Source of the DNA: Scatosoma sp048465415
GTDB taxonomy: Bacteria > Bacillota > Clostridia > Christensenellales > Borkfalkiaceae
Reading direction: 5' to 3'
Length of the DNA: 64,000 nt
Assembly (NCBI GenBank): GCA_048465415.1
Contig: DBFWLO010000014.1
Span: 101,387 to 165,386 of the forward strand
A program made the translations under genes and the position numbers. Of this stretch, positions 25,118 to 33,520 are shown one piece after another (positions within the stretch are counted from its first letter, which is position 1; each line of letters begins with the position of its first letter). Under the pieces are notes generated by a model that did not search any database, had not been told where the DNA came from, and saw nothing but the letters and a program-made list of their open reading frames with translations.

Positions 25118-26821
25118 TCACAGCCATAAGATGTTGGTTACGGCGTACTCGTTTTCTTCGTCCTCGCAGTCGAAGAGAAGCGCCTGCCCCTCGGAGAAAC
25201 TTTTCAGCGGCGCGCCGATGTCCTCGCTTTTCAGCTCGCTGGCTTGCAAAATGATGCGTTTCCATTTGCCGCCGCCCCTGACGGGTACGAGACAACTGAA
25301 CCGCTCCGTCCCATTGTCCTCGTCGGCAATGTCCACCGCCACTTTTATTTCTGCGTCCCCGCGCGCGTAAACGTCGAATTCGAGGATCGCGTTCTCGTCC
25401 GGCACATAGCGCGGAGAACTGATCTTATACGTTTTGATGCCGCCCACGGAATAAGCGCCCGCGATCCCCCCGTAGCCCTTCACGAGTTTGGGCACCGCCT
25501 CGCATTCGAGAAAGATCCCGCCTACCGAGTAGTCCTCGTAGTTCGCGACGCTGAAACAATCCGCGTCCTCCCCGGAATAGAGCACCCGGCTTTTGACCGC
25601 GTCCGCATCGGGGTGCCCGAAGCGTTTTGCCGCGACTTTGGAAGCAACCCGGAAACCGTTGATATATTTTGCGTAAGCGTACACGAACGCGGCCGAAGCG
25701 CCTTTATAATGCGGCAGTTCGCAGCTCACCCTGCCGTTTTTTACATTTTTGCCTTCCGTCTTGAAAACGCATTGCCATTCGCGGAAAGTGGATTTCGTTT
25801 TTTCGCCGGACTCGGCGTAATAAATGCCCGTTTCTTCGAGAATCCCGCCTTCGTCGCACTCCACCTCCGCTCGCAGCGTTCCCTCCTCCGATTTCAGGGC
25901 AACGTTCAGCGGCTTGGGAATATAAATCTCTCGCCCTTTCAAGTGCTTTTCAAGGAAAAGATCCATGTCGAGCAGCGCGTTCGGCCCGATGCCCGAGCCG
26001 CTGTCCAGCGAATAGGCGATCGCGTTGCCGTCGTTTGCGCCGATCCGCGAATAGGTATCGTACGCCCGGTCGTAATCGAACGAATCGTCGCGGAGCGCGC
26101 AGAGCATCAACACCGGACATTTGACGAAAGGCGCGTAGGACTGCGATTCGATTCCCGCGATGTAGCGGTGCCGCTCGTCGCTCATATTGCTCTCCGCGTT
26201 GTCGGCAAACCTCCCGACGTTGCGATACGCGCGCCAACCGGCCGCATTGATCGGTACGCCGCATTTCACGTCGGGAGAGAGCATCGCTTTCCAGGCGATT
26301 TCCCCGCCCGTACGAATCCCCACGACGCCGATATTGGAAACGTCAGCGCGCTGTTTCAGGTACTCGATCGAATAGAGCGCGACATAGATCCACTCAAACC
26401 AACAAGTCTCGTCCGCGGAGGTTTCCACGCGGTCTAAACCGCCCGCCTCAGAAAAATTCGCGTAGGCGAGCGAAGGAGGATAGATGGTACGGGGACTGTT
26501 TTCGTCCCTCTCCGGAGCCTCGCCGCTGTAATCGGGCATGAGTACGGCGTAGCCCTTATCGATAAAATAGTACAAAAGTTCCTGATCGAGTTCTTTCCCG
26601 GCTTCGGGCAGCAAAAGCACGGCGGGGAATTTGTCCCCCGTCGCGGGTTTGCCGAATTTAGCAAAGATTCTTACGCTTCCGTCCTCCGCCTTACGGCCGG
26701 AAAACGTGACGTTCCAAAATCGCATCCCCGCTTCGGCGTCTTCCGTGCCCCCCCATTCGCCGGCATGAAGCGGATTGCTCATATCAAATTTTTTCCATAC
26801 CGATACGGCGCTTAAAATCAT
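25118..26821 (-). CDS. Alpha/beta hydrolase-fold protein lacking the usual nucleophile, with C-terminal beta domain
   Basis: 567 aa, no signal peptide. Residues about 35-300 follow the fold of dienelactone hydrolase and acetyl-xylan-esterase proteins (FPAVLLLPEAGKELDQ, YAVLMPDYSGEAP, CPVLMLCALRDD). The nucleophile elbow, normally GxSxG, reads GIRTG (residues 168-172), so the Ser is replaced by Arg. About residues 430-567 look like a beta-sandwich that may bind carbohydrate (ILEFDVYARGDAEIKV, GKWKRIILQASEL). It is probably catalytically inactive or uses another residue. Its place between sbcC and DUF951 gives no clue to its role. Confidence 0.7.
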   Translation of the reverse strand: MILSAVSVWKKFDMSNPLHAGEWGGTEDAEAGMRFWNVTFSGRKAEDGSVRIFAKFGKPATGDKFPAVLLLPEAGKELDQELLYYFIDKGYAVLMPDYSGEAPERDENSPRTIYPPSLAYANFSEAGGLDRVETSADETCWFEWIYVALYSIEYLKQRADVSNIGVVGIRTGGEIAWKAMLSPDVKCGVPINAAGWRAYRNVGRFADNAESNMSDERHRYIAGIESQSYAPFVKCPVLMLCALRDDSFDYDRAYDTYSRIGANDGNAIAYSLDSGSGIGPNALLDMDLFLEKHLKGREIYIPKPLNVALKSEEGTLRAEVECDEGGILEETGIYYAESGEKTKSTFREWQCVFKTEGKNVKNGRVSCELPHYKGASAAFVYAYAKYINGFRVASKVAAKRFGHPDADAVKSRVLYSGEDADCFSVANYEDYSVGGIFLECEAVPKLVKGYGGIAGAYSVGGIKTYKISSPRYVPDENAILEFDVYARGDAEIKVAVDIADEDNGTERFSCLVPVRGGGKWKRIILQASELKSEDIGAPLKSFSEGQALLFDCEDEENEYAVTNILWL

Positions 26822-26879
26822 ATTTCTGCCTGTTCCTCTCCGCCCGGATCGCCGGGCATAAATCCTGACCGCTGCTTTT

Positions 26880-29474
26880 TCAATACGCTTCGATCCGCAC
26901 CGAAGACCCCGCGCGGTCGGTCGCGCCCGTCACGAGGATCTTGTTGTCTATCCTATGTTTGAGCTCTTCGACGTGGGAAATGACTCCGATGGAGAAATGT
27001 CTGCTCCTGAGTTTTTCCAGTACGTCCATTACGGTATCGACGAGTTTTTCGTCCAACGTTCCGAACCCTTCGTCGAGAAAGAAAAACTCGATGGGGCGAA
27101 GGGATTTCGCGCAGATAGCCCCGCTCAGAGCCAGTGCGAGGGACAAGGATACCAAAAACGTTTCGCCGCCCGAAAGCGTCCTCACGCCGCGCAGCGCGCC
27201 GCCGTTCAGATTGTCTCCCGCCTTGAACTCGTCGTCGTATTTGAGAAAATACCGGCCGCCGGTCAGGGAAAGCAGCGTCTTGCTCGCCGAGACGCAGACC
27301 TCCTGCAAATATTCCGAGGCGATAAACTCCATAAACTTTCCGCGCGCCGTCAGCGTTTTCAATTTTTCCCAAAGTTCTTTTTCCCGCTTCTTCTTTTTAT
27401 ATTCCTTTTCGAGCGTTTTATACTTCTCTTTTAAACTTTCCAGTCTCGCGATCTCCTTTTCTCCGACGGCGATCCGTCCCAACAGCGTTTCTTTGCCGGC
27501 GGAAAGCTCCCGCTTGCATCTTTGCAGTTCGTTCAGCCGTTCTTCGGAAAAGCCTTGAAATTTATCCGCGGGGATTTCCGCAAAGCGTTTTTTGCAGGCG
27601 TTGAATTCCTCGAAAAAAGCGTCGCATTTCTCTTTCGTGCCTTTCGCGTCGCCGATCTGGGCAACCAGCGCCCGCGCGTCCGTCACGCTCGCAAAACCGT
27701 TGTCTTTTAAAAAGGCGTCTAAGGAAGCGCCCGCTTCCGCTTCCTGCTGCGCGTAGGTTTCCGCGAGAGTGGTCTGTTTTTCCCGTTCGGCCTTGAGAAA
27801 CGCGATTTTTCGTTCGATTTCCCGGAGACTGTCCTCCGCGCGTTTCTTCGCCGCCTTCAAAGTGTCCGTCTGCTTTTTCGTCTCTTCCAATGTACCCAGG
27901 TCTTTGACTAGCTCCGTTTTTTTCTTCGCCGCCTCGAATCTTTCCCGGAAGTGTTTGCCGTCGTCGGCGATACGTTTCTTTTCCCGTTCGTTGTCTTCAA
28001 ACGCCTTTTTTCGTTTTTCGATGGCCGTGCGTTCGGCCGCAAGTTCTTTGCGCCTTGTCTCGATACGCTTAAATTCCAGCTGCGCGGCGGCGATGTCGAA
28101 AGAGCGTTCGTCGCCCCTTTTGACGAGCGTGTATTTTTCGATCAAATTCCGAACGTCTTCTTCCGTTTCGGGATATTTTTCAAAGAGTCCTCTCAAATCC
28201 GCGCGGATTTCTCCGTACGTCTCGCTCAAAAGCACGTCCTTGAACGTATGCTTCAAAAACTCGGTGAAGGACTCGTCCTCGCCCAGAGCCTCTCTCGCCG
28301 CTTCGTTCGCCGCCAAAAGTCCGTCGAAATCCTCTTGGAGAACTTTATTTTTGATCGCCCGGTAGGCCTCCGTGCAAGCATTGAGTTTTTGTTCCGCTTC
28401 GCGGCAGGCGGCGATATCGTTTTCCGCGGCTTCGAGAATCGCCTGCGCGCGCACCAGTCTTTCGATCTCTTTTTCCACGCCGCTCTCTTCGAGCTGCGTA
28501 CGGCGGCCAAGCAGTTCGCTCTGCGCCGCGGTCAAGGCCGTTTCCGCTTTCATCGCCTCCGCCAGCGCGAGCGCTTTCGCTTTGGAGATTTTGGCGAACG
28601 CTTCGGATTTTTCAAGCGCGGCGGCCGCGGCGGGAAATTTCTCCGCTTTTTTTCTCTGTTCGGAGAAATAAGGAAGCTTCTCTTCCGCGCGTTTGAGTTC
28701 GAGGCACAGCTTGTCGTAGTCGCGTTTTTCTTCCGCGCGTCTCTGTTCGGAGAATAATTCTTCTTCCGTCTTTAAAAGCCGTTTTTCCGTTTCTTTGAGT
28801 TCCGCGTTTGCCGCGGCGAACCTTTCTCTTTCCGCGGCGATCCGCTCTTCGGTGCCGTCCGCGTTTTCCTGCATTTTCGCTTCGAGAAGCGCCGCTTCGC
28901 CGCCCGCCTTTTCACAGCGCGAACGAATCGTCGCCGACAGCTTCTCGCCGTATTTTTCGAGATCGAACAGTCTCGACACGAGCTGCAAGCGCTCGGAGGG
29001 CTTGGCTTTTACCAACCCCGCGAACTCGCCCTGAGGCAGAGCGATACATTTTTTGAAATCGTCGAACCCGAGTCCGATGATTTCCTCTACTCGTTTATCC
29101 ACTTCGTTGACGCCTTCCGCCAAGCCCTGCAATTTTCCGTCCTTGTCGTATTCGTATAAAAACGCTTTGGCGATATTATTCTTGCGGCGGCGTTCCCGCT
29201 GGACGCGGTACGTTTTTCTTTCCCCGTCCTGCGTGATCTCGAAATCGTACACGACATACGATTTGTCGCACTTATAATTGATGCTTTCCGTACCGGAGGA
29301 GCGTTCGATCTTTCCGTACAAAGCAAAGTGAATACAATCGAGAATCGTGCTCTTGCCGCTGCCCGTATCGCCGAAAATACCGAACAATCCGCCGCCGAGC
29401 AGTTTGGTAAAGTTTATTTCGGCTTTTTCCGAAAAACTGTTGATGCCGCAAAATTCCAGATATACGGGCCTCAT
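26880..29474 (-). CDS. sbcC: SbcC-like Rad50-type ATPase, short and without zinc hook
   Basis: 864 aa; many SbcC proteins exceed 1000. Walker A GDTGSGKSTILDCIHFALYG is at the N-terminus, the Q-loop region ALPQGEF near residue 145, and the C-terminal half has the ABC signature TLSGGETFLVSLSLALALSG and Walker B FFLDEGFGTLD. Long Glu/Lys/Ala coiled coils lie between. No CxxC zinc-hook motif is present anywhere; the apex (about residues 370-450) is a helical segment instead. With SbcD it forms a nuclease that cleaves DNA hairpins and blocked ends. It follows sbcD by 75 bp. Confidence 0.92.
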   Translation of the reverse strand: MRPVYLEFCGINSFSEKAEINFTKLLGGGLFGIFGDTGSGKSTILDCIHFALYGKIERSSGTESINYKCDKSYVVYDFEITQDGERKTYRVQRERRRKNNIAKAFLYEYDKDGKLQGLAEGVNEVDKRVEEIIGLGFDDFKKCIALPQGEFAGLVKAKPSERLQLVSRLFDLEKYGEKLSATIRSRCEKAGGEAALLEAKMQENADGTEERIAAERERFAAANAELKETEKRLLKTEEELFSEQRRAEEKRDYDKLCLELKRAEEKLPYFSEQRKKAEKFPAAAAALEKSEAFAKISKAKALALAEAMKAETALTAAQSELLGRRTQLEESGVEKEIERLVRAQAILEAAENDIAACREAEQKLNACTEAYRAIKNKVLQEDFDGLLAANEAAREALGEDESFTEFLKHTFKDVLLSETYGEIRADLRGLFEKYPETEEDVRNLIEKYTLVKRGDERSFDIAAAQLEFKRIETRRKELAAERTAIEKRKKAFEDNEREKKRIADDGKHFRERFEAAKKKTELVKDLGTLEETKKQTDTLKAAKKRAEDSLREIERKIAFLKAEREKQTTLAETYAQQEAEAGASLDAFLKDNGFASVTDARALVAQIGDAKGTKEKCDAFFEEFNACKKRFAEIPADKFQGFSEERLNELQRCKRELSAGKETLLGRIAVGEKEIARLESLKEKYKTLEKEYKKKKREKELWEKLKTLTARGKFMEFIASEYLQEVCVSASKTLLSLTGGRYFLKYDDEFKAGDNLNGGALRGVRTLSGGETFLVSLSLALALSGAICAKSLRPIEFFFLDEGFGTLDEKLVDTVMDVLEKLRSRHFSIGVISHVEELKHRIDNKILVTGATDRAGSSVRIEAY

Positions 29475-29549
29475 GCGCCTCCTCCTTTTTTGAGATTATA
29501 TTATATGTTCGCTCGCGGAGGTTCTTCCCCGCTTCCGAAAATCCGTTTT

Positions 29550-30707
29550 TTATCTTTCCAATTCCTGCACGACGGAAAGAAACAGCGCTTTCAAATCCTC
29601 TTCCGGCGCGTCCTTATATTGCGCGCGGTAAAATTCCTCGAAGAGCCGGGAATCGGAAAAGCCCTTTCGCGATTCAAATTCCAGCGTTCCCGTCTCGCAG
29701 ACCTCGGTGATCAGAGAAACCAGATTCGCGCAGGCGGACAGTTCCGCGGCTTCCGTAGAAGTCAAGGGCGCGTTCAGATGCAACCGCAGTTCCGCCAACG
29801 CGTCGGGGTAAAGAGCCAAAAGCTCTTGTGCCCGCGACGGGGATTCCGCTTCCAGACGTATCAGTTTCTTGCCCGAGCAAAGAGGCACGTCTTTGAGATT
29901 CTCGACGCCCTTTTCGCTCAGGTCGAACACCTTCACGCTCTTTTCCCCGTTCGCTTCGTCGAAAGAATATTGCAGAGGCGAGCCGCTGTAATAGCAACAG
30001 CCCCTGCCCATGTGCTGACGCTTATGTAGATGCCCGAGGGCGATATAGTCGCTGCCCGGTAAAATTTCCGGCGGTACCGCGCGGGCGCCGCCCAGATCGA
30101 TTTCCCGTTCGCTCTCCGAGGTCACGCCGCCGGCGACGAAAATATGCGATAAAAAAACGGAGGGCAGACGTTCGCAGTTCCCCGCCTCGCCTTCGTCTAT
30201 CCATTTTTTCATGCGTTCGACAAAGGGCAGATCGGACTTTTCTTCTTTGAATCTCGCCTCGTTGGGATAGGGCAAGGTATTGACGAATACCCTTTCGTCC
30301 CGGTCGTTGACGAATACCGCGTAACCGGCGCCCGAGGATACGGGGCGCACCTTCCGCACCGAGCGAAGCGGCAGCGGGCGGCGGGAATTGCCCACGATGT
30401 AGATGCCTAGTTCTTCGGAGAGCGGCGCGGACGCGGACAGGCGAACGCCGTCGTCGTGATTGCCGCTGATGAGGAGCACGGCCCGATTTTCTCCCGCCAC
30501 CGCTTTGATTTTCGAAAAGAATAAATCCTCAGCTTCCGCGCTCGGCAGATAGGTGTCGAAAATATCTCCCGCGACGAGGACAAGTTCCACGCGTTCCCGT
30601 TCGCAGATATTTACGATCTCGTCCAGAACTTCGGCCTGTTCGCCGAGGCGTTCCCGCCCCATCAGTCGCTTGCCGATGTGCCAGTCGGAAGTATGCAGGA
30701 TCTTCAT
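29550..30707 (-). CDS. sbcD: SbcD exonuclease subunit (Mre11-type)
   Basis: 385 aa. The phosphoesterase motifs are intact: MKILHTSDWHIGKRL, LVLVAGDIFDTYLPS, LLISGNHDDGVRLS, VFLSHIFVAGG and YIALGHLHKRQ. These bind two Mn ions. SbcD is the nuclease of the SbcCD complex that opens palindromes and processes double-strand ends. It is the first gene of the long leftward run and is transcribed from a promoter at 30838-30866, giving a leader of about 124 nt. Confidence 0.96.
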   Translation of the reverse strand: MKILHTSDWHIGKRLMGRERLGEQAEVLDEIVNICERERVELVLVAGDIFDTYLPSAEAEDLFFSKIKAVAGENRAVLLISGNHDDGVRLSASAPLSEELGIYIVGNSRRPLPLRSVRKVRPVSSGAGYAVFVNDRDERVFVNTLPYPNEARFKEEKSDLPFVERMKKWIDEGEAGNCERLPSVFLSHIFVAGGVTSESEREIDLGGARAVPPEILPGSDYIALGHLHKRQHMGRGCCYYSGSPLQYSFDEANGEKSVKVFDLSEKGVENLKDVPLCSGKKLIRLEAESPSRAQELLALYPDALAELRLHLNAPLTSTEAAELSACANLVSLITEVCETGTLEFESRKGFSDSRLFEEFYRAQYKDAPEEDLKALFLSVVQELER

Positions 30708-30768
30708 TCAGGGCGCCTCCCAGTTTCTCTCACGCGGAAAATTTTACAAAAAAGAAAAGCAAAATGCC

Positions 30769-30797
30769 TTGCTTTTACCGTTTAAAACGGCTATAAT
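30769..30797 (+). promoter_or_regulatory. Promoter for the DnaD-like gene
   Basis: TTGCTT (30769-30774), 17-nt spacer, TATAAT (30792-30797). Transcription would begin near 30804, about 117 nt before ATG 30921, and runs across the opposing sbcD promoter. Confidence 0.7.
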
Positions 30798-30837
30798 GGA
30801 CATACCCACAAAAAAACAGGGGTATTTATACTGTTTC

Positions 30838-30866
30838 ATTATACAACATTTCTTTTGAGAAAGCAA
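30838..30866 (-). promoter_or_regulatory. Promoter for sbcD
   Basis: On the minus strand TTGCTT (30866-30861), 17-nt spacer, TATAAT (30843-30838): the same hexamers and spacing as the plus-strand promoter it faces. The start site would be near 30831. Confidence 0.7.
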
Positions 30867-30920
30867 GAAAACTCGGAAGGAAGAACGAAATTTTTCCAAA
30901 TAAACAAAGCGGAGTCCGAT

Positions 30921-32690
30921 ATGTCATTTTGTTCCTTTTCCAAAGAATTCAATGAAAACGCCTATACGGCGGTGGAAAATCAGTTCCTGACGAAGTATAT
31001 GCCCGCCGCGGACGGATTCGCGGTCAAGGCGTATCTTTACGGACTGTATCTGTGTCAGAACTCCGATTCCGATTTCAATATCTTTTCGATGGCGGAAGTA
31101 TTGAAAACCTCAAAAGAAAAAATCGAAGAAGCGTTCGCCTTCTGGGAGGATTACGACCTCGTGCAGATCCTTTCCCACGATCCGTTCGTGGTGAGTTATC
31201 TGCCCGTACGCTCCGCCGTGGGACGGCCGAAAAAGATACGTTACGAGCAATACGCGGACTTTAATAAGGAATTGCAGCGAAAGATGCAGCAGGTCGGGAA
31301 GTTCGTTTCCTATAACGATTCGATCAAGTACATGCACTTTCTCGACGAAAACAACATTCAGCCGCAGGCGTTTTTACTCATCGCCGAATATTGTATCAAT
31401 AAGCAGGGCGAAAGCGTCTCCCCTTCCTACATCTTCAACAAAGCAAAAAAATTTATCCGAAACGGTTGGATCACCTACGAACAGGTGGAGCGCGAATTGA
31501 GCAATTACAACGCGCACGAAGGAGACCTCATCGCCGTGTTCGGCGCCCTGTCCATCTTCAAAAAACCGGAGGAATCGGATTACGCGCTCTATGAAAAATG
31601 GACGGAGACGCTCGGGTTCGAAAAGAACGCCGTTTTGGAAGCGGCAAAGCATCTTAAACGCGGAAACCCGGACAGCCTCGATCTTCTCCTTGCCGAGCTT
31701 TCCGAAAAAGAAAAGACGACCGCGGAGGAAGTAAAAAGCTATCTGGCCGAACGGGACGTGCTCGCTTCGCTCACCTTCCGCGTCGGCCGCAAACTCGGCG
31801 TCAAGGTCAGCAACCCGGCTCCTTACATCGACGAGTATACGCAAAAATGGTATACCTGCGGGTTTGAAGAAACCGCGCTTTTGGACATCGCGCTGTTTTG
31901 TCTCAGAACCGACCGCAACGATTTCGGCAATATGAACGAGCTTGTAAAGCAGCTTTTTTCGGCGGGGATCGTTTCCAACGACAGCGTGGAAGAATATCTG
32001 AAAGTAAAAAATTCCGAGTTGAAGCTGTTTACGCGGATCCAGAATTTCTGCGGCAGTCTCAAAAAGAGCACGGCGAATCTTTCGTTTATCGAAACGTGGC
32101 ATTCCTGGAATTTCTCGGACGAAATGATTTTGGAAGCGGCTAAGCGCTCGGCGGGCAGTGGAAACCCCATTCCTTATATGAACAAAATCCTTTCCGACTG
32201 GAAACATTCCGGAATCGTCTCGCCAGAAGGGATACCCGAAAAAGCCGCCGTCTTGAAGGCGCAGACAGGATTTGTCAATCCCGCCGTCGAAGCGATCAAC
32301 GCCAAAGCGGAACGCGAACGCCACTATGCGCTGCTGCGGGAACGGGCGCAATCCGTAGCGGACAGGTATGCGGTAAAGGCAAATTCCAATCCGCGTTTCA
32401 AAGAGATTTCCGCCGAGCTTTCCCGCATGGAGATCGCTTTGGCAAAGGCGGAAATGTTTGAACCGGAAACCCTCCCTGCGCTTTTAAATAAAAAGGAAGC
32501 CCTTTTAGCCGAACGTAAAGAAATTCTCAAAAAGCTGGGGATTACGGAGAGGCAGCTGGCGCCGCAGTATAAATGCAAAAAATGCTCCGACACGGGATTT
32601 TTGCCGAGCGGAGCCGCCTGCGATTGTTATCAAACGAAGGACGCGATCGAAGAGACGGAAGCGACGCAGCGACAAGAAACAGCGGGCTGA
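30921..32690 (+). CDS. DnaD-like replication protein fused to a DnaI/DnaC-type N-terminal loader module
   Basis: 589 aa. An N-terminal winged-helix-like DnaD region (residues about 1-110) is followed by several DnaD/DnaB_2-type helical repeats. The clearest is near residues 388-437 (NFSDEMILEAAKR, PYMNKILSDWKHSGI). Residues about 455-589 look like the start of a DnaI/DnaC helicase loader: a helical hairpin, then a zinc site with Cys552, 555, 567 and 569 (CKKCSDTGF...CDCY). The AAA+ ATPase that normally follows is absent. ATG 30921 is chosen because GGAG lies 6 nt upstream; an earlier in-frame TTG has no good site. It probably recruits or loads the DnaB helicase during initiation or restart. 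Confidence 0.85.
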   Translation: MSFCSFSKEFNENAYTAVENQFLTKYMPAADGFAVKAYLYGLYLCQNSDSDFNIFSMAEVLKTSKEKIEEAFAFWEDYDLVQILSHDPFVVSYLPVRSAVGRPKKIRYEQYADFNKELQRKMQQVGKFVSYNDSIKYMHFLDENNIQPQAFLLIAEYCINKQGESVSPSYIFNKAKKFIRNGWITYEQVERELSNYNAHEGDLIAVFGALSIFKKPEESDYALYEKWTETLGFEKNAVLEAAKHLKRGNPDSLDLLLAELSEKEKTTAEEVKSYLAERDVLASLTFRVGRKLGVKVSNPAPYIDEYTQKWYTCGFEETALLDIALFCLRTDRNDFGNMNELVKQLFSAGIVSNDSVEEYLKVKNSELKLFTRIQNFCGSLKKSTANLSFIETWHSWNFSDEMILEAAKRSAGSGNPIPYMNKILSDWKHSGIVSPEGIPEKAAVLKAQTGFVNPAVEAINAKAERERHYALLRERAQSVADRYAVKANSNPRFKEISAELSRMEIALAKAEMFEPETLPALLNKKEALLAERKEILKKLGITERQLAPQYKCKKCSDTGFLPSGAACDCYQTKDAIEETEATQRQETAG

Positions 32691-32699
32691 AAATTTGAT

Positions 32700-32740
32700 G
32701 CGGAGATGTCCGAGCGGTTTAAGGAGCACGAGTGGAATCG
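32700..32740 (+). pseudogene. Truncated tRNA-Ser(GGA) copy
   Basis: Matches the first ~41 nt of the intact tRNA-Ser at 34750 (GGTTTAAGGAGCACGA is identical) with a few substitutions and one missing base in the anticodon arm. The variable arm, T arm and 3' acceptor strand are absent. It begins 10 nt after the DnaD-like stop codon and marks the left edge of the decayed island. Confidence 0.75.
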
Positions 32741-32849
32741 AAGCGCAATCGCCTATACCACAACGTATAGTGCTTTATAAGAACTAAACCCACAATATAT
32801 TCAGATTTTCAAAGAGCACTTTTTTATACCCATTTAGTACCCAGCGTTT

Positions 32850-32993
32850 TTAAAGCGGTTCTTCGGAACCGCTTTTTTGTTTTTTCCGAAAAACCTCTTG
32901 ACAAGGAAAGAAATTCCCGCCGCTCTTTGTAACGCGAAAGGAAATTATGCGCCCCTCTTTCAACAAAAGAAACTCGATAGGTTCTTTTCTCAT
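32850..32993 (-). CDS. Possible small protein (47 aa), mobile-element remnant
   Basis: MRKEPIEFLLLKEGRIISF is the start. Its ATG overlaps the stop of the upstream small frame (ATGA). The end runs through the terminator at 32852-32878, which makes a real protein less certain. No family is recognised. Confidence 0.2.
   Translation of the reverse strand: MRKEPIEFLLLKEGRIISFRVTKSGGNFFPCQEVFRKKQKSGSEEPL
32852..32878 (+). terminator. Intrinsic terminator with UUCG loop
   Basis: A perfect 10-bp stem AAAGCGGTTC / GAACCGCTTT with a TTCG tetraloop, followed by a run of six T overlapping the stem. It probably ends the DnaD-like transcript, which would otherwise continue through the broken tRNA. Confidence 0.85.
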
Positions 32994-33109
32994 AAAACCG
33001 CCTCAGAGGGTTCCCTGTTGCTTATCCTCATTACGTCGCGGCCTTTTTGCTCTGTGAATAGATTTTCTTCCAACAACTTAATATTTTCCACACAAAATTC
33101 AAATTGCAT
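32990..33109 (-). CDS. Possible small protein (39 aa) divergent from the XRE regulator
   Basis: Reads MQFEFCVENIKLLEENLFTE and onwards to EPSEAVL. A full AGGAGG (33121-33126) lies 11 nt upstream of the ATG, which is the best support. It is divergent from the XRE gene with 64 bp between starts, a layout common for repressors and their targets on mobile elements. No family is recognised, and it may be the stub of a longer gene. Confidence 0.35.
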   Translation of the reverse strand: MQFEFCVENIKLLEENLFTEQKGRDVMRISNREPSEAVL

Positions 33110-33173
33110 ATTGCATTCTTCCTCCTGTGTAGTAGAATTGTCTTATTAAACTCTATATCCGGAGGTATTTTTT

Positions 33174-33419
33174 ATGAACAACTTTTCAACACTTATTGCT
33201 CGCCGTACTCTTCATTTAATGAAGGAACGCAACTGGAAAGCGTGCCACCTCGCGACACGGAGCGGCATTTCGCCTTCCACTATGGGAAACGTACTCAAAG
33301 CGCATAGTAAAAGTATCACTACCGAAACTTTACTCAACATCTGTCGGGGTTTAGATATCTCTTTGAAAGATTTCTTCAACGATGAGATGTTCAAGTTTGA
33401 AAACATTGCGGACGACTAA
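33174..33419 (+). CDS. Small XRE/Cro-family transcriptional regulator
   Basis: 81 aa, essentially one Cro/CI-type helix-turn-helix domain: HLATRSGISPSTMGNVLK, then TTETLLNICRGLDISLKDFF. GGAGG lies 9 nt before the ATG. Such minimal regulators are typical of prophages and conjugative elements; it may repress itself and the divergent small gene. It lies within an AT-rich decayed region. It is the only clearly intact recognisable gene there. Confidence 0.88.
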   Translation: MNNFSTLIARRTLHLMKERNWKACHLATRSGISPSTMGNVLKAHSKSITTETLLNICRGLDISLKDFFNDEMFKFENIADD

Positions 33420-33424
33420 GTATG

Positions 33425-33470
33425 AAAAGAGAGCCCGGCTTAAACAGCCCGGTTCTCTTTTTCTTTACTC
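33425..33470 (+). terminator. Terminator after the XRE gene
   Basis: Imperfect stem AAAAGAGAGCCCGG / CCGGTTCTCTTTT around a short loop, followed by a T-rich tail, starting 5 nt after the regulator stop. Confidence 0.7.
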
Positions 33471-33520
33471 CTCATAATCCCTTGATAAAAGTAACAGTAC
33501 GCATAGGATTATTCCGAGCA

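Noticed and set aside
33111..33138. TTGCAT-16-TAGAAT promoter for the XRE gene
   Set aside because: The hexamers are weak, and the -35 overlaps the ribosome-site region of the divergent small gene, so I could not support it as a feature.
32877..33149. 90-codon plus-strand frame in the island
   Set aside because: No ribosome site or protein-like pattern; the opposite strand has frames with a full AGGAGG site.
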